Part shown: positions 26,173 through 36,954 of the stretch, one piece after another
Layout: each line of letters opens with the position of its first letter
Position numbering within the stretch: the stretch's first letter is position 1
Assembly: GCF_001047375.1 (NCBI RefSeq)
Contig: NZ_LFVU01000028.1
Coordinates: 124,001-188,000 of the forward strand
Origin: Clostridium cylindrosporum DSM 605
GTDB lineage: Bacteria > Bacillota > Clostridia > Clostridiales > Caloramatoraceae
Reading direction: 5' to 3'
Length of the DNA: 64,000 nucleotides
Notes under the pieces: model-generated
Database searches by the model: none
Seen by the model: the letters and a program-made list of their open reading frames with translations, nothing else
Told to the model about the DNA's origin: nothing
Position numbers and translations under genes: made by a program

Positions 26173-26469
26173 AACCACACCTCAAAATAAAAATTAATAT
26201 TCTTCTTTAATTACAAATAATATATATATATTAACTTTTTTAAATCCTAGTTTCAATTAAAATTAATAAATTTAGATTAAATTATCAGAAAAAAGTATGA
26301 TAAAATCAATTTTATTACTATTATTTGAATCTTCCATTAATTTATATTTTACAAAATATAATTTTTACCTACACAATAATACTTTAGATAAGTAAATTTC
26401 TATAAAATACTAGGTTTTATGGTATAATTTCTATAGCGAATATATTAACTGAAATAGAGGTGTTAATTA
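26173..26469. other. AT-rich divergent spacer between metH and the thioesterase gene
   Basis: About 297 bases of strongly A/T-rich sequence contain an isolated TATAAT (26423-26428) ahead of the thioesterase gene. I saw neither conserved B12-box or S-box bases nor any open frame with a ribosome site. Confidence 0.55.
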
Positions 26470-27213
26470 ATGGCCGGAGTACCTATTACAACTGATTATG
26501 TAGTTAGATATGATGATATAGATTTTACCAACAAAGCCTTCCTTCCATCTATAATTAATTATTTTACTGACCTTGCAACTTTTCAAGCAACTAGTGTTGG
26601 GCTAAATGTTGATGCTTTAAAGGAAGTTAATAGAGGGTGGGTTATCTGCCAATGGGATATTGATATTACTAGGCTACCTCACTATAACGAGAAAATATCT
26701 GTTACAACTATTCCTTATTCATATAAAAAATTCTTTGCCTACAGAGTTTTTCAAATAAAAGATAAGGATGATAATGTTATAGTTGAAGGAAAAAGTTCTT
26801 GGATGTACTTAGATACTAAAAGAAGACGACCTATAAGATTATCCTTTCATGATATTAAGTGTTTTGGACTTATTGAAGGTGATGAAGAAGTTGTTGAAGT
26901 TATGAAACCCCAAAGGGTAAATGATTTCACTATTGAGGCTAAATTTGACGTTAGATATACAGATATTGATACTAATAATCATGTAAACAACTCAAAGTAT
27001 ATAACATGGGCTCTAGAAACTCTTAGCATTGAATTTATGGGAAGTAAAACTCCACTAAATGTTAGAATACTTTATTCTAAGGAGAAACGATATGGTGGAA
27101 GCATAACTTCAAAAGCTAACATAATAACTGAAGGTAATAATACAAGAACCTTACATACTATATGTGATAATGAAGATAATCGACTTTGTGATATAGAAAT
27201 TCTTTGGAAATAA
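26470..27213 (+). CDS. Acyl-ACP thioesterase
   Basis: The 247-residue protein is a double hot-dog acyl-ACP thioesterase. The first hot-dog starts YVVRYDDIDFTNKAFLPSIINYF, and the second starts FDVRYTDIDTNNHVNNSKYITW, where the Asn/His pair matches the catalytic residues of plant FatA/FatB. It releases free fatty acids from acyl-ACP; in clostridia this may adjust lipid acyl chains or feed lipoate and other pathways. It stands alone, with AGAGGTG before the ATG, and its stop codon is the first codon of a 20-base-pair terminator stem shared with bioC. Confidence 0.9.
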   Translation: MAGVPITTDYVVRYDDIDFTNKAFLPSIINYFTDLATFQATSVGLNVDALKEVNRGWVICQWDIDITRLPHYNEKISVTTIPYSYKKFFAYRVFQIKDKDDNVIVEGKSSWMYLDTKRRRPIRLSFHDIKCFGLIEGDEEVVEVMKPQRVNDFTIEAKFDVRYTDIDTNNHVNNSKYITWALETLSIEFMGSKTPLNVRILYSKEKRYGGSITSKANIITEGNNTRTLHTICDNEDNRLCDIEILWK

Positions 27214-27253
27214 TAAGTAATGGCTTCCTTTATAAGGAAGCCATTACTTATTA
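27211..27253. terminator. Twenty-base-pair bidirectional terminator containing two stop codons
   Basis: The 20 bases at 27211-27230 (TAATAAGTAATGGCTTCCTT) are the exact reverse complement of 27234-27253, with a 3-base loop. The stop codons of the thioesterase gene (27211-27213) and bioC (27244-27246) both lie inside the stem. Confidence 0.88.
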
Positions 27254-28038
27254 ATAGAAATATATATACAGTGATACGTAGAATACACAAATTTATTTTC
27301 AACAAAATCCCTATCATAAACCTCTAAAACTTTTTTAATAACTCTCGGAGGAGTAATTCCCCCTTCACTTCCACAAGTATTTGCACCTATCTTTTTAACT
27401 GACTTTATAAAATCCCTAGAGCTTTTATGATATTCTTTTAATTTTTCATCTACAACTTTATAATTTATATTTTGATTCTTTATTATATTTTCTATCTCAT
27501 CTATTCCTACAAATGACCTTCTGAGCTTAAAGTTATGCTCCACATTTAGCTCCCTTGCTGCTTTAATTCCTGACTTTTCAAGTTCTATAAAGGTATCCTC
27601 ACCAAATGTTGATATAAGAAGTTGTCCATTTTCATTTAAAAGGTCTATATATTTTTTTATTGACTCTTCTAAGGAATTAAACCATTGAAATGTTGCATTT
27701 GATATTATTAAATCATATTTTTTGTTTAGTTCACAGGTCTCACCATCATGACAAATAAATTCTATATTTTCAAGATTTCTAACTGATATATTCTTCCTAG
27801 TTTCATCTAGCATTTTTTCTGATAAGTCCATAACAGTTAAACTTACATTCCTAAACTTATCTAACAACATATTAGTTAGATTACCTGTTCCACATCCTAT
27901 TTCAAGAATAGTTTTTATATCACTTTTATTTATCATATTCATGAGACGACTTGCCATTGTAACTTGAACCTTAGCATATTTATTATAATCAACTGATGAC
28001 TTATTGAATCTACACTTTACTCTTTCCTTATTAATCAT
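27244..28038 (-). CDS. bioC: Malonyl-ACP O-methyltransferase
   Basis: This 264-residue SAM-dependent methyltransferase caps malonyl-ACP as its methyl ester so fatty acid synthesis can extend it to pimeloyl-ACP. The N-terminal FNKSSVDYNKYAKVQ is typical for BioC; motif I is ILEIGCGTGNLT, and SNATFQWF lies in the post-I region that BioC shares. Methyltransferases of the UbiE class look similar, but the operon partners (bioF and a BioH-like esterase) settle the call. It overlaps the esterase gene by 8 bases. Confidence 0.92.
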   Translation of the reverse strand: MINKERVKCRFNKSSVDYNKYAKVQVTMASRLMNMINKSDIKTILEIGCGTGNLTNMLLDKFRNVSLTVMDLSEKMLDETRKNISVRNLENIEFICHDGETCELNKKYDLIISNATFQWFNSLEESIKKYIDLLNENGQLLISTFGEDTFIELEKSGIKAARELNVEHNFKLRRSFVGIDEIENIIKNQNINYKVVDEKLKEYHKSSRDFIKSVKKIGANTCGSEGGITPPRVIKKVLEVYDRDFVENKFVYSTYHCIYISINK

Positions 28039-28747
28039 TATTAATATCCCCTAAGAAATTATATAAAATATTGATAAACTCTTTTTTGCTGGTAATAAAC
28101 GGTATATGACCACAGTTATCTATAACCTTTAAAGTTGAGTTTTTAAGCTTTTTATTTATATATTCTGCTCCATGTACACTACATATAAAATCCTCTTCTC
28201 CGTGAATTATAAGGGTTTCATTTTCTATTTTATCTATATTAGAAGCTTCCACGTCTCTTAAAAATAGAAGTCCATTTGATAAAGTGCTACTATCTATCAA
28301 CAAATCCCCTAATTCTAAATTATCTATAACTAAGCTTTTATATTTCATTTCATTTTTAGTGAGCATATTATTACAAAACTTTTCTAGAGTTAATTCCTTA
28401 CTTGTTTTTAGTGATTTTATCATAGAATCTACTACTCTACTGATCCACCCAAAGCTATTATGTTCATTCTTAGTAAATTTACTAGTAGGAGCTATTAAAA
28501 CAAGCTTACTTTTAACAACTTTTTCTTCTAAAGCTTTAAGTAGTGCAAGTGTTCCCATAGACCATGCTATAACTATATCTGGATTAAATTCCTTTATACT
28601 TTCATTAACTTTAACTACTATACTTTCCTTATTATCTATTTGCTGAAAATCAATAAATCTTATATCACTCCCCTGTAATTTATCTATTATAGGGGAAAAT
28701 ATCTTCCTATTTCCAATCCATCCCGATATTATTAAAATCTTTTTCAT
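28031..28747 (-). CDS. BioH-like pimeloyl-ACP methyl ester esterase
   Basis: The 238-residue alpha/beta hydrolase has nucleophile Ser63 in AWSMGTLAL, acid Asp186 in HGEEDFICS and His214 in CGHIPF. In biotin synthesis BioH removes the methyl group added by BioC, freeing pimeloyl-ACP for BioF. Overall sequence is diverged from proteobacterial BioH, and several unrelated esterases (BioG, BioK, BioV) fill this role, so I leave the symbol empty. Location between bioF and bioC, with abutting and overlapping ends, supports the role. Confidence 0.8.
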   Translation of the reverse strand: MKKILIISGWIGNRKIFSPIIDKLQGSDIRFIDFQQIDNKESIVVKVNESIKEFNPDIVIAWSMGTLALLKALEEKVVKSKLVLIAPTSKFTKNEHNSFGWISRVVDSMIKSLKTSKELTLEKFCNNMLTKNEMKYKSLVIDNLELGDLLIDSSTLSNGLLFLRDVEASNIDKIENETLIIHGEEDFICSVHGAEYINKKLKNSTLKVIDNCGHIPFITSKKEFINILYNFLGDINND

Positions 28748-29869
28748 CTATACTATCCCCTTAATTTTTTCTAAAAAGATGTCTATTTCTTTCCTTGTTG
28801 TTTTTTGACCTAATGATACTCTAAGCCTTGCCTGATTTTTAGGTACCGTTGGTACTCTTATAGCCGGAACATATATTCCCTCATCTAAAAGTCTTTTCGA
28901 AACTTCTAAAACCTTTTTTTCGCATTTTAAAATAATAGGAACAATTGGTGTATCATATCCTAAAGTTTCCATATCCATATCAATTAGTCTTTCCCTTAAA
29001 TAGTTAGAGTTTTCCTGAAGTATTCTTCTTTCCTCTTTCATTTCAGCTAAAATTCTAATAGATTCTATAGCAGGATAAACAACAGTTGGAGGCAACGCAG
29101 TTGAATATATAAATCCTCTTAAAAAGTTTCTAAGATAATCAATAACATATCCCTTACCTGATACAAACCCACCATATAAACCTGCTGCTTTACTTAGTGT
29201 TCCAACATGAATTATATTCTCCCCTTGAAGGCCTAAGTACTCAATACTTCCCCCTCCATTTTCCCCTAAAACACCAAATCCATGTGCATCATCTACTATT
29301 AAAACTGAATTGCTATCATTTGCAATTCGGCATATTTCCTTTAAAGGTGCTATGTCACCATCCATGCTAAAAACACCATCTGTAATTATTACTTTTTTCT
29401 TATCTATATATTTAGCTATTTGGTTCTCTAAATCCTTATAATCACCATGCTTATAACGAACAAAATTTGCTCTACTTAAAATAGCACCATCAACTATACT
29501 TGCATGATTTATTTTATCTGAAAATATAACAAAGTCCCTATTACATATAGCATTTATTACTCCGATGTTTGCAATATAGCCTGAACCAACTAATATCGTA
29601 TCCTCTGTTTTTTTAATTTTACTAATTTCTCTTTCAAGTTCCTTATGAATACTAAGTGTACCAGAGACAAGTCTAGATGATGGACTTCCTACTCCGTAGA
29701 GTTTTGAAGCTTCTATTACCTTATCCTTTAGAATATCATTTTGTGACATATTCATATAATCATTACTGGCTAAATTGATTTTTATATTTATAGAATCTAT
29801 TTCTTTTTCACATCTATAAAGATTATTTATTTTTACCTCTTTAATTTTTTCCTTAAAATACTCTTCCAT
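28748..29869 (-). CDS. bioF: 8-amino-7-oxononanoate synthase
   Basis: This 373-residue PLP enzyme of the alpha-oxoamine synthase family condenses pimeloyl-ACP with alanine. Lys227 in HVGTLSKAAG binds PLP; LASNDYMNM near the N-terminus, SGYIANIGV, DDAHGFGVLG and the VPKNQARLRVSLG end are family segments. Glycine C-acetyltransferase is a close relative, but the biotin operon context decides. A BirA-type palindrome lies 55-88 bases upstream. bioA, bioD and bioB are not in the window. Confidence 0.95.
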   Translation of the reverse strand: MEEYFKEKIKEVKINNLYRCEKEIDSINIKINLASNDYMNMSQNDILKDKVIEASKLYGVGSPSSRLVSGTLSIHKELEREISKIKKTEDTILVGSGYIANIGVINAICNRDFVIFSDKINHASIVDGAILSRANFVRYKHGDYKDLENQIAKYIDKKKVIITDGVFSMDGDIAPLKEICRIANDSNSVLIVDDAHGFGVLGENGGGSIEYLGLQGENIIHVGTLSKAAGLYGGFVSGKGYVIDYLRNFLRGFIYSTALPPTVVYPAIESIRILAEMKEERRILQENSNYLRERLIDMDMETLGYDTPIVPIILKCEKKVLEVSKRLLDEGIYVPAIRVPTVPKNQARLRVSLGQKTTRKEIDIFLEKIKGIV

Positions 29870-29923
29870 ATCTACTCCTTAGATAATTTATAGATTTTTT
29901 TCATTTTACATTAAAAAAAGACC

Positions 29924-29957
29924 ATTGTAAACTATCCTATTATAACTAGTTTACAAT
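29924..29957. promoter_or_regulatory. BirA biotin operator between bioF and panB
   Basis: ATTGTAAAC (29924-29932) and GTTTACAAT (29949-29957) form a perfect palindrome with a 16-base spacer, matching the known BirA box (TTGTAAAC...GTTTACAA). On the minus strand the spacer holds a TATAAT-like -10, so BirA bound with biotinyl-AMP would block bioF transcription. Confidence 0.85.
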
Positions 29958-30075
29958 GATCTATTCTTTATTTATTTACTTATTGCACATAAAAACTTGA
30001 AATTTCTTTAATTTTTAAGTAAATTTTAATTAGGGTGGTATCAATTAGAACTACACCTAAATTGGAGGATTATTT

Positions 30076-30930
30076 ATGAAAAATACGGTTTTAACATTTA
30101 AGGAAGCAAAAAAAAGAAATGAAAAGCTTACCTTACTTACGGCGTATGATTACACCACTGCTAAAATTATTGATTCATCAGGTGTAAATGGAATACTCGT
30201 TGGAGATTCTTTAGGTACAGTTGCACTTGGATATGAAAATACTTTAAGTGTAACTATGGATGATATGATTCATCACAGTAGAGCTGTTTCACGTGCCGTT
30301 AAAAATTCTTTACTTATAACAGATATGCCTTTTATGTCATATCAAACTTCAACCTATGATGCGATAAAAAATGCTGGAAGACTTGTAAAGGAAGGATTTT
30401 GCAATGCAGTTAAACTTGAAGGTGGAAGTGATGTAATCGATTCAATTAAAGGAATTGTAAAGGCACAAATACCTGTTATGGGTCATCTTGGACTTACTCC
30501 TCAATCCATAAATAAATTTGGTGGGTATAAGGTTCAAGGAAAAAATGATAGTGAAATTAAATCTTTAATAGAAGATGCAAAACGACTTGAGGATGCTGGA
30601 GTGTTTTCTATTGTACTTGAATGTATACCCCTTGAAGTTACAAAGCTTATTGATGAGGCTATATCTATACCTACAATAGGAATAGGTTCTGGTATGAATA
30701 CAACTGGACAAATACTTGTTTATTCAGATATGCTAGGGATGTTCAAGGATTTTAAAGCAAAGTTTGTAAAGTACTATGCAAATCTAGATGCAAGTATGAA
30801 TCTTGCAATTCAAAATTATATTAAAGATGTTAATGAGGAAAACTTCCCGTTAATCGAACATTCATATTCTTTATCTGAAATTAACTATGATATAAGTGAG
30901 GGGTTTTATGGAAGTAATAACAACAATTAA
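30076..30930 (+). CDS. panB: 3-methyl-2-oxobutanoate hydroxymethyltransferase
   Basis: This 284-residue TIM-barrel enzyme uses methylene-tetrahydrofolate to convert ketoisovalerate to ketopantoate. The segments [20 protein letters not shown] (metal-binding Asp), [27 protein letters not shown] and [21 protein letters not shown] are all as expected. GGAGG lies before the ATG. It opens panBCD, with panC overlapping its end by 23 bases. The leader contains an imperfect stem (about 30031-30060). Confidence 0.96.
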   Translation: MKNTVLTFKEAKKRNEKLTLLTAYDYTTAKIIDSSGVNGILVGDSLGTVALGYENTLSVTMDDMIHHSRAVSRAVKNSLLITDMPFMSYQTSTYDAIKNAGRLVKEGFCNAVKLEGGSDVIDSIKGIVKAQIPVMGHLGLTPQSINKFGGYKVQGKNDSEIKSLIEDAKRLEDAGVFSIVLECIPLEVTKLIDEAISIPTIGIGSGMNTTGQILVYSDMLGMFKDFKAKFVKYYANLDASMNLAIQNYIKDVNEENFPLIEHSYSLSEINYDISEGFYGSNNNN

Positions 30931-31753
30931 AGAAATTAAAAACAAGATAAATGAATTTAAAAGAAATAATGAAACTATTGGATTTGTACCTACTATGGGA
31001 TATTTACATGAGGGACATAAATCATTAATAGATAGGGCTAGGATTGAGAATACTAAGATTATAGTATCTATATTTGTTAACCCTATTCAGTTTGGAGAAA
31101 ACGAAGATTTATCTACATACCCTAGAAACTTAGAAGGTGACTCTGATATTTGTAAAAATTCAGGTGTAGATATTTTATTTGCTCCAACTGTTCAAGAAAT
31201 GTACCCAAATGGATTTTCAAGTTTCGTTGAGGTTACAGGAATTACAGATTGTCTTTGTGGTAAATCTCGCCCATCTCATTTTAGGGGAGTTACAACAGTT
31301 GTTATGAAGCTTTTAAATATAACAAGCTGTACTAAAGCCTATCTTGGTGAAAAGGACTTCCAGCAATACAAAGTAATAGAAAAAATGGTGAAAGACCTTA
31401 ATATAGATACTACCCTTGTTCCATGTCCAATCTATAGAGAAGATGATGGACTTGCCAAAAGTTCTAGAAATTCTTATTTAAATAGTGAAGAAAGAATTTC
31501 TGCCCTTTGCTTAAGTAAAGCGCTTAAAAAAGCTAAAATTGAACTTGATAAAAATAAAGATGCTAAAAGTATTATAGAAATAATAAAAAATGAAATATCA
31601 AAGGAACCTTTAGCCAAAATTGACTATATTGAAATAGTTAGTCAAGATACTCTAAAACCAATTACAACTATAAAGGAAAATGTTTTAATTGCTATAGCTG
31701 TATTTATAGGTAAAACAAGACTTATAGACAATTTACTTTACAATATTAAATAG
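30908..31753 (+). CDS. panC: Pantothenate synthetase
   Basis: This 281-residue ligase joins pantoate and beta-alanine with ATP. It has [13 protein letters not shown] with the HEGH nucleotide motif, FVNPIQF, the substrate loop segment [20 protein letters not shown] and [12 protein letters not shown] at 30896 is in frame, but GAGGGG just before makes the ATG at 30908 the better start, and it gives the normal N-terminus [10 protein letters not shown]. The start lies inside panB, so translation is coupled. Confidence 0.96.
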   Translation: MEVITTIKEIKNKINEFKRNNETIGFVPTMGYLHEGHKSLIDRARIENTKIIVSIFVNPIQFGENEDLSTYPRNLEGDSDICKNSGVDILFAPTVQEMYPNGFSSFVEVTGITDCLCGKSRPSHFRGVTTVVMKLLNITSCTKAYLGEKDFQQYKVIEKMVKDLNIDTTLVPCPIYREDDGLAKSSRNSYLNSEERISALCLSKALKKAKIELDKNKDAKSIIEIIKNEISKEPLAKIDYIEIVSQDTLKPITTIKENVLIAIAVFIGKTRLIDNLLYNIK

Positions 31754-31767
31754 AAATAGGTGATATA

Positions 31768-32151
31768 ATGAATATAACAATGCTTGGAGGAAAAATTCAT
31801 AGGGCTACGGTTACAGAGGCAAACCTTAATTATGTAGGTAGCATAACTATTGATAGTGACCTTTTAGACGCTGCAAACATACTTGAATATGAAAAGGTAC
31901 AAGTTGTAAATATAAATAACGGTGAAAGGTTTGAAACCTATACTATAAGAGGTGAAAAGGGAAGCAAAGTTATTTGTTTAAATGGAGCTGCTGCAAGATG
32001 TGCACAGGCTAATGATAAAGTAATAATCATGTCATATGTATCTTTAACTCCAGATGAAGCTAAGGAGCATAAGCCTAATGTGGTTTTCGTAAATGATGAT
32101 AACTCAATAAGAGATGTCTTTCACTACGAAAAACATGGGGAATTATTTTAG
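31768..32151 (+). CDS. panD: Aspartate 1-decarboxylase
   Basis: This 127-residue proenzyme makes beta-alanine from aspartate. The self-cleavage site lies at Gly-Ser in YVGSITID, around residues 24-25, where Ser becomes the pyruvoyl group. [13 protein letters not shown]-type segments and [11 protein letters not shown] follow in order. It completes panBCD, 14 bases after panC, and a terminator follows. Confidence 0.96.
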   Translation: MNITMLGGKIHRATVTEANLNYVGSITIDSDLLDAANILEYEKVQVVNINNGERFETYTIRGEKGSKVICLNGAAARCAQANDKVIIMSYVSLTPDEAKEHKPNVVFVNDDNSIRDVFHYEKHGELF

Positions 32152-32163
32152 ATATGTATAGTA

Positions 32164-32191
32164 AAAGGGTTAGATTTATATCTAACCCTTT
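32164..32191. terminator. Bidirectional terminator between panD and nadC
   Basis: AAAGGGTTAGAT (32164-32175) pairs with ATCTAACCCTTT (32180-32191) around a 4-base loop. The nadC stop codon is inside. Confidence 0.85.
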
Positions 32192-33015
32192 ATATTTAAG
32201 CTAAGATCTAAACTTTTAACAGAATGTGTAAGTTCTCCTACAGATATAATATCAACGCCAACACTTGCAACGCCTTCAACAGTATTTAGTGTTACATTCC
32301 CAGAAGCCTCTACAATGCATTTTTTATTTATCATTTCCACAGCTTTTTTCATGTCTTCTAAGTTCATATTGTCTAGCATTATTATATCTGCATTTGAATC
32401 TATTGCCTCTTGAACCTCTAGAAGATTTGAAACTTCAACTTCCACTCTTGAAGTATGAGGAACTAAACTTTTTGCTTTTTGCACAGCGCTCTTTATACCG
32501 CCTAATGCCTTTATGTGGTTATCTTTTATCATTACCCCATCTGATAAATTATATCTATGATTATAACATCCACCTATCCTTACAGAATACTTTTCAAGGA
32601 TTCTAAGTCCTGGTGTAGTTTTTCTAGTATCAACTATTTTTACATTATATTTTGATACCTTTTCAGCATACATTTTAGCTTTTGTAGCTATTCCTGACAT
32701 TCTTTGAAGAAAGTTTAAGGCTACCCTCTCTGCTTTAAGAATACTTATTAATTTTCCCTCAATAATAATTATATCCTCACCTTTAAAAACATTTTCTCCA
32801 TCTTCTTTTAAAGATGTAAACTTTATATCTTCATCAATAAATCTAAAGGTTTCCTTAGCAACACTTATCCCTGAAACTATTCCATCCTCTTTTGCAGTTA
32901 TAGCAGCACTTCCAAGTTTTTCATTATCAATTAAATTACTACTTAAATCCCCTGCATTCATATCTTCAATAAGTGCATTTTTTATTATATCTATTATTAA
33001 AAACCTATCTAACAA
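32182..33015 (-). CDS. nadC: Quinolinate phosphoribosyltransferase
   Basis: This 277-residue enzyme turns quinolinate and PRPP into nicotinate mononucleotide. Seen are NFLQRMSGIAT, DTRKTTPGLR, GGCYNHRYNLSDGVMIKDNH and EVEVSNLLEV, the substrate-binding segments of the family, and SVGELTHS near the end. It starts at TTG 33015 with AGGAGGG six bases upstream, and its first 11 bases overlap nadB. It is the last gene of nadABC. Confidence 0.96.
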   Translation of the reverse strand: MLDRFLIIDIIKNALIEDMNAGDLSSNLIDNEKLGSAAITAKEDGIVSGISVAKETFRFIDEDIKFTSLKEDGENVFKGEDIIIIEGKLISILKAERVALNFLQRMSGIATKAKMYAEKVSKYNVKIVDTRKTTPGLRILEKYSVRIGGCYNHRYNLSDGVMIKDNHIKALGGIKSAVQKAKSLVPHTSRVEVEVSNLLEVQEAIDSNADIIMLDNMNLEDMKKAVEMINKKCIVEASGNVTLNTVEGVASVGVDIISVGELTHSVKSLDLSLNIKG

Positions 33016-34528
33016 TACAATCCCTCCTAAGGTCAGCTTTAAAATGAGCTCCTATATTTTCTTTTCTCTTTATTGCTCCCTCTATAATAAGCTTTGATAC
33101 TGTTACTATATTAATAACTTCAAAATAATCCTTTGATAGTTTTAAGTTATTTTCCAATGACTGCTTTATTTTATTTATTGTATCAAGTGACCTTGTAAGA
33201 TTTTCATCATTTTTTATAACCCCAACGTATTTTTCCATTATTTCTTTTATATTATCTTTTATATCATCTAAATCTAAAATACAATTAAAATTATTAAACT
33301 TACCTTTATATAGTTTTAAATCTTTTTCTAAATCTTCCTTTGATATTGATGCTTCTGAAAAAGATATAGAATTAATCTCCCTTGATATCCTATTTGCAAA
33401 TACAATTCCTTCTAATAAGGAGTTACTTGCTAGTCTATTTGCACCATGTACCCCTGTTCTTGCACATTCACCACATGCAAATATTCCATTTAAATTCGTT
33501 CTTCCATTAAGGTTTGTTTCTATACCACCCATTAAATAGTGCTGTGTTGGAGAAACTTTTACATAATCCTTTGAAATATCAATTCCAAGACTTAAACATT
33601 TTTCATATATATTAGGAAACCTGTTTTTTATAAAGTCTTTATCTAAATGTGTTACATCTAGAAATATATAATCACTATTTGTTTCTATTAGCTCCTTAAA
33701 TATACTTATAGATACTATGTCTCTAGGTGCAAGTTCCTTCATCTCATGATACTTTTCCATGAATCTTTCACCTTTTATATTTCTTAAAACTGCACCTTCG
33801 CCTCTAACTGCCTCTGAAATTAAAGTTCTTCTTTCCTCATCTACGCTATACATACCTGTTGGGTGAAACTGAACAAATTCCATATCACATATATTAATTC
33901 CTGCTCTACTTGCAATTGCAATACCATCACCTGTTATGTCCAAAGGATTGGTTGTATTTTTATATACCTGACCTATACCACCTGTTGCTATAACAACGCT
34001 CTTTGCATAAAATATTTTAAGTGAGTCCCCAATGGATATAACAGCATTTATTTCTTTTTTACTTAGAATATCTATTACTGATGTATTTTCTAAAACCTTT
34101 ATATTCTTTCTTTCTCTCACTTTATCAGTTAACGCTCTAATTATTTCCTTACCTGTAGCATCTTTATGGTGAAGAATTCTTGCATTTGAATGTCCACCTT
34201 CTTTTGTATATAGGAAATTTCCACTTTCATCTTTATCAAAATCCACCCCAAGCTCTATTAATTTATTTATACTGTCCTCTGATTCATCTTGAAGTGTAAT
34301 TATAGCATCTTTTTCATTGTAGTAACTTCCTGCTATTAATGTATCTTTATAATGTGAATCTTTATCTATACAGGAAACAATTCCCCCTTGGGCTAATTCG
34401 CTACTGCCTGAACCAAGAGCTTTTTTAGTTAACATTAATATATTTTTTCTTTTATCTATATTTAAAGCTGTAAATAACCCACTTATTCCTGTTCCTATTA
34501 TTATCACATCGTACTTTAAACAATCCAT
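33005..34528 (-). CDS. nadB: L-aspartate oxidase
   Basis: This 507-residue FAD enzyme oxidises aspartate to iminoaspartate for NadA; in anaerobes fumarate serves as electron acceptor. The N-terminus DVIIIGTGISGLFTAL binds FAD. GSGSSELAQGGI, HSNARILHHKDATGKEI, the HPTGMY segment, GEGAVLRN, the active-site region APRDIVS and HGANRLASNSLLEG with GECARTG follow. Succinate dehydrogenase flavoproteins are related, but the nad operon decides. It lies 12 bases downstream of nadA. Confidence 0.96.
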   Translation of the reverse strand: MDCLKYDVIIIGTGISGLFTALNIDKRKNILMLTKKALGSGSSELAQGGIVSCIDKDSHYKDTLIAGSYYNEKDAIITLQDESEDSINKLIELGVDFDKDESGNFLYTKEGGHSNARILHHKDATGKEIIRALTDKVRERKNIKVLENTSVIDILSKKEINAVISIGDSLKIFYAKSVVIATGGIGQVYKNTTNPLDITGDGIAIASRAGINICDMEFVQFHPTGMYSVDEERRTLISEAVRGEGAVLRNIKGERFMEKYHEMKELAPRDIVSISIFKELIETNSDYIFLDVTHLDKDFIKNRFPNIYEKCLSLGIDISKDYVKVSPTQHYLMGGIETNLNGRTNLNGIFACGECARTGVHGANRLASNSLLEGIVFANRISREINSISFSEASISKEDLEKDLKLYKGKFNNFNCILDLDDIKDNIKEIMEKYVGVIKNDENLTRSLDTINKIKQSLENNLKLSKDYFEVINIVTVSKLIIEGAIKRKENIGAHFKADLRRDCIVR

Positions 34529-34540
34529 TACCTCACACCT

Positions 34541-35458
34541 TTAACTTAACTCTAGCATTCTATCTAGTGACTTCTTTGCCTTTAGTCTTATTTCTTCATC
34601 TACAAATATTTCATTTGTTTCATCTCTTAACACAGTATATATATCCTCAAGTTTGTTTTGTTTCATATTTGAACATACTAAGCTGTCAGATAGTAAGTAG
34701 AATTCTTTTCCTGTACCTCTATTGTCATTTTCAAGTTTATGCATTACACCTATTTCCGTACCTATAATGAATACCTTCTCAGATGAACTTTTAGCATAAT
34801 TTATAATTTCAGTTGTACTTCCAACAAAATCAGCTCTTTTTACTACCTCAGGATCACACTCTGGATGTGCTAGAAGAAGTGCCCCTTTATGCTTTTCAAA
34901 TGCTTCATCTATTTCTTCCATTCTTATTCTATTATGGGTTACACAGAAACCATTGTAGGATATTACTTCCTTCTCAGGAACTTGTTTTGATATATAATCT
35001 CCTAGATTTCTATCTGGAATAAACAGAATCTTGTCTTCCTTTAACCCTTTAACTATTTTAAGTGCATTTGATGATGTACAACATATATCACTTTCTGCCT
35101 TAACCTCTGCTGATGAATTAACATAGCAAATTACAGGAGCTCCCTTATGCTGAGCTTTAAACTCTCTTAATTTTTCTACATTGATCATTTCAGCCATAGG
35201 ACAACCTGCATTCATTGATGGAATAAGTACTTTCTTTTCTGGAGAAAGTATTTTGGCACTTTCAGCCATAAAATGAACTCCACTTAAAACAATTATTTTT
35301 GCATCTAATTTACTTGCTTCCTGACTTAATTTTAACGAATCTCCTACTATGTCTGCTATATCTTGTATATCTGGAATTTGATAATTATGTGCAAGTATTA
35401 TAGCATTCTTTTCCTTCTTTAATCTGCTAATTTCTTTAATTAAATCTGCCTTTATCAT
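34541..35458 (-). CDS. nadA: Quinolinate synthase
   Basis: This 305-residue protein condenses iminoaspartate with dihydroxyacetone phosphate using a [4Fe-4S] cluster. The cluster ligands are expected at Cys86 (GCPMAE), Cys172 (NGFCVTH) and Cys262 (VCSNMK), matching the short thermophile and Firmicute form. ILAHNYQIPDIQDIAD and VIYVNSS-like CYVNSSAEVK segments are present. It leads nadABC. A palindrome and TTGACA motif lie upstream at 35518-35540. Confidence 0.96.
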   Translation of the reverse strand: MIKADLIKEISRLKKEKNAIILAHNYQIPDIQDIADIVGDSLKLSQEASKLDAKIIVLSGVHFMAESAKILSPEKKVLIPSMNAGCPMAEMINVEKLREFKAQHKGAPVICYVNSSAEVKAESDICCTSSNALKIVKGLKEDKILFIPDRNLGDYISKQVPEKEVISYNGFCVTHNRIRMEEIDEAFEKHKGALLLAHPECDPEVVKRADFVGSTTEIINYAKSSSEKVFIIGTEIGVMHKLENDNRGTGKEFYLLSDSLVCSNMKQNKLEDIYTVLRDETNEIFVDEEIRLKAKKSLDRMLELS

Positions 35459-35517
35459 ATTGTTACTATTCCCTTCTTATTAACAATTTATTTCATATAA
35501 TTCTTAAAAGAATATTT

Positions 35518-35537
35518 ACACATTATAGATTAAGTGT
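35518..35537. promoter_or_regulatory. Imperfect palindrome upstream of nadA
   Basis: ACACATTATAGATTAAGTGT is a two-fold symmetric element with arms ACACATTA and TTAAGTGT (six of eight bases match). It overlaps a minus-strand TTGACA (35535-35540), 60 bases before nadA. It could bind a niacin-type repressor, but I have no matched consensus. Confidence 0.35.
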
Positions 35538-35582
35538 CAACTTCGTTATAATTTTGTTAAATTGTATTTAATAGTAGAAAAC

Positions 35583-35617
35583 AAAAACACCCTAGGGAAA
35601 TTCCCTAAGGTGTTTTT
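35583..35617 (-). terminator. Terminator after metY
   Basis: AAAAACACCCTAGGGAA (35583-35599) pairs with TTCCCTAAGGTGTTTTT (35601-35617) with one mismatch, leaving a T-rich tail on the minus strand. Confidence 0.85.
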
Positions 35618-35622
35618 ATAAA

Positions 35623-36924
<1,302 letters not shown>

Positions 36925-36954
36925 TTAAATCCCATATAAAAAATCTATATTAAT

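Noticed and set aside
26173-26469. Cobalamin or SAM riboswitch upstream of metH
   Set aside because: No B12-box or S-box core bases were found by eye on the minus strand; only AT-rich sequence.
30034-30062. AGGGTGGTA resembling a T-box sequence in the panB leader
   Set aside because: The match stops before the required ACCGCG, and there is no terminator/antiterminator or specifier loop; pan operons are not normally T-box controlled.
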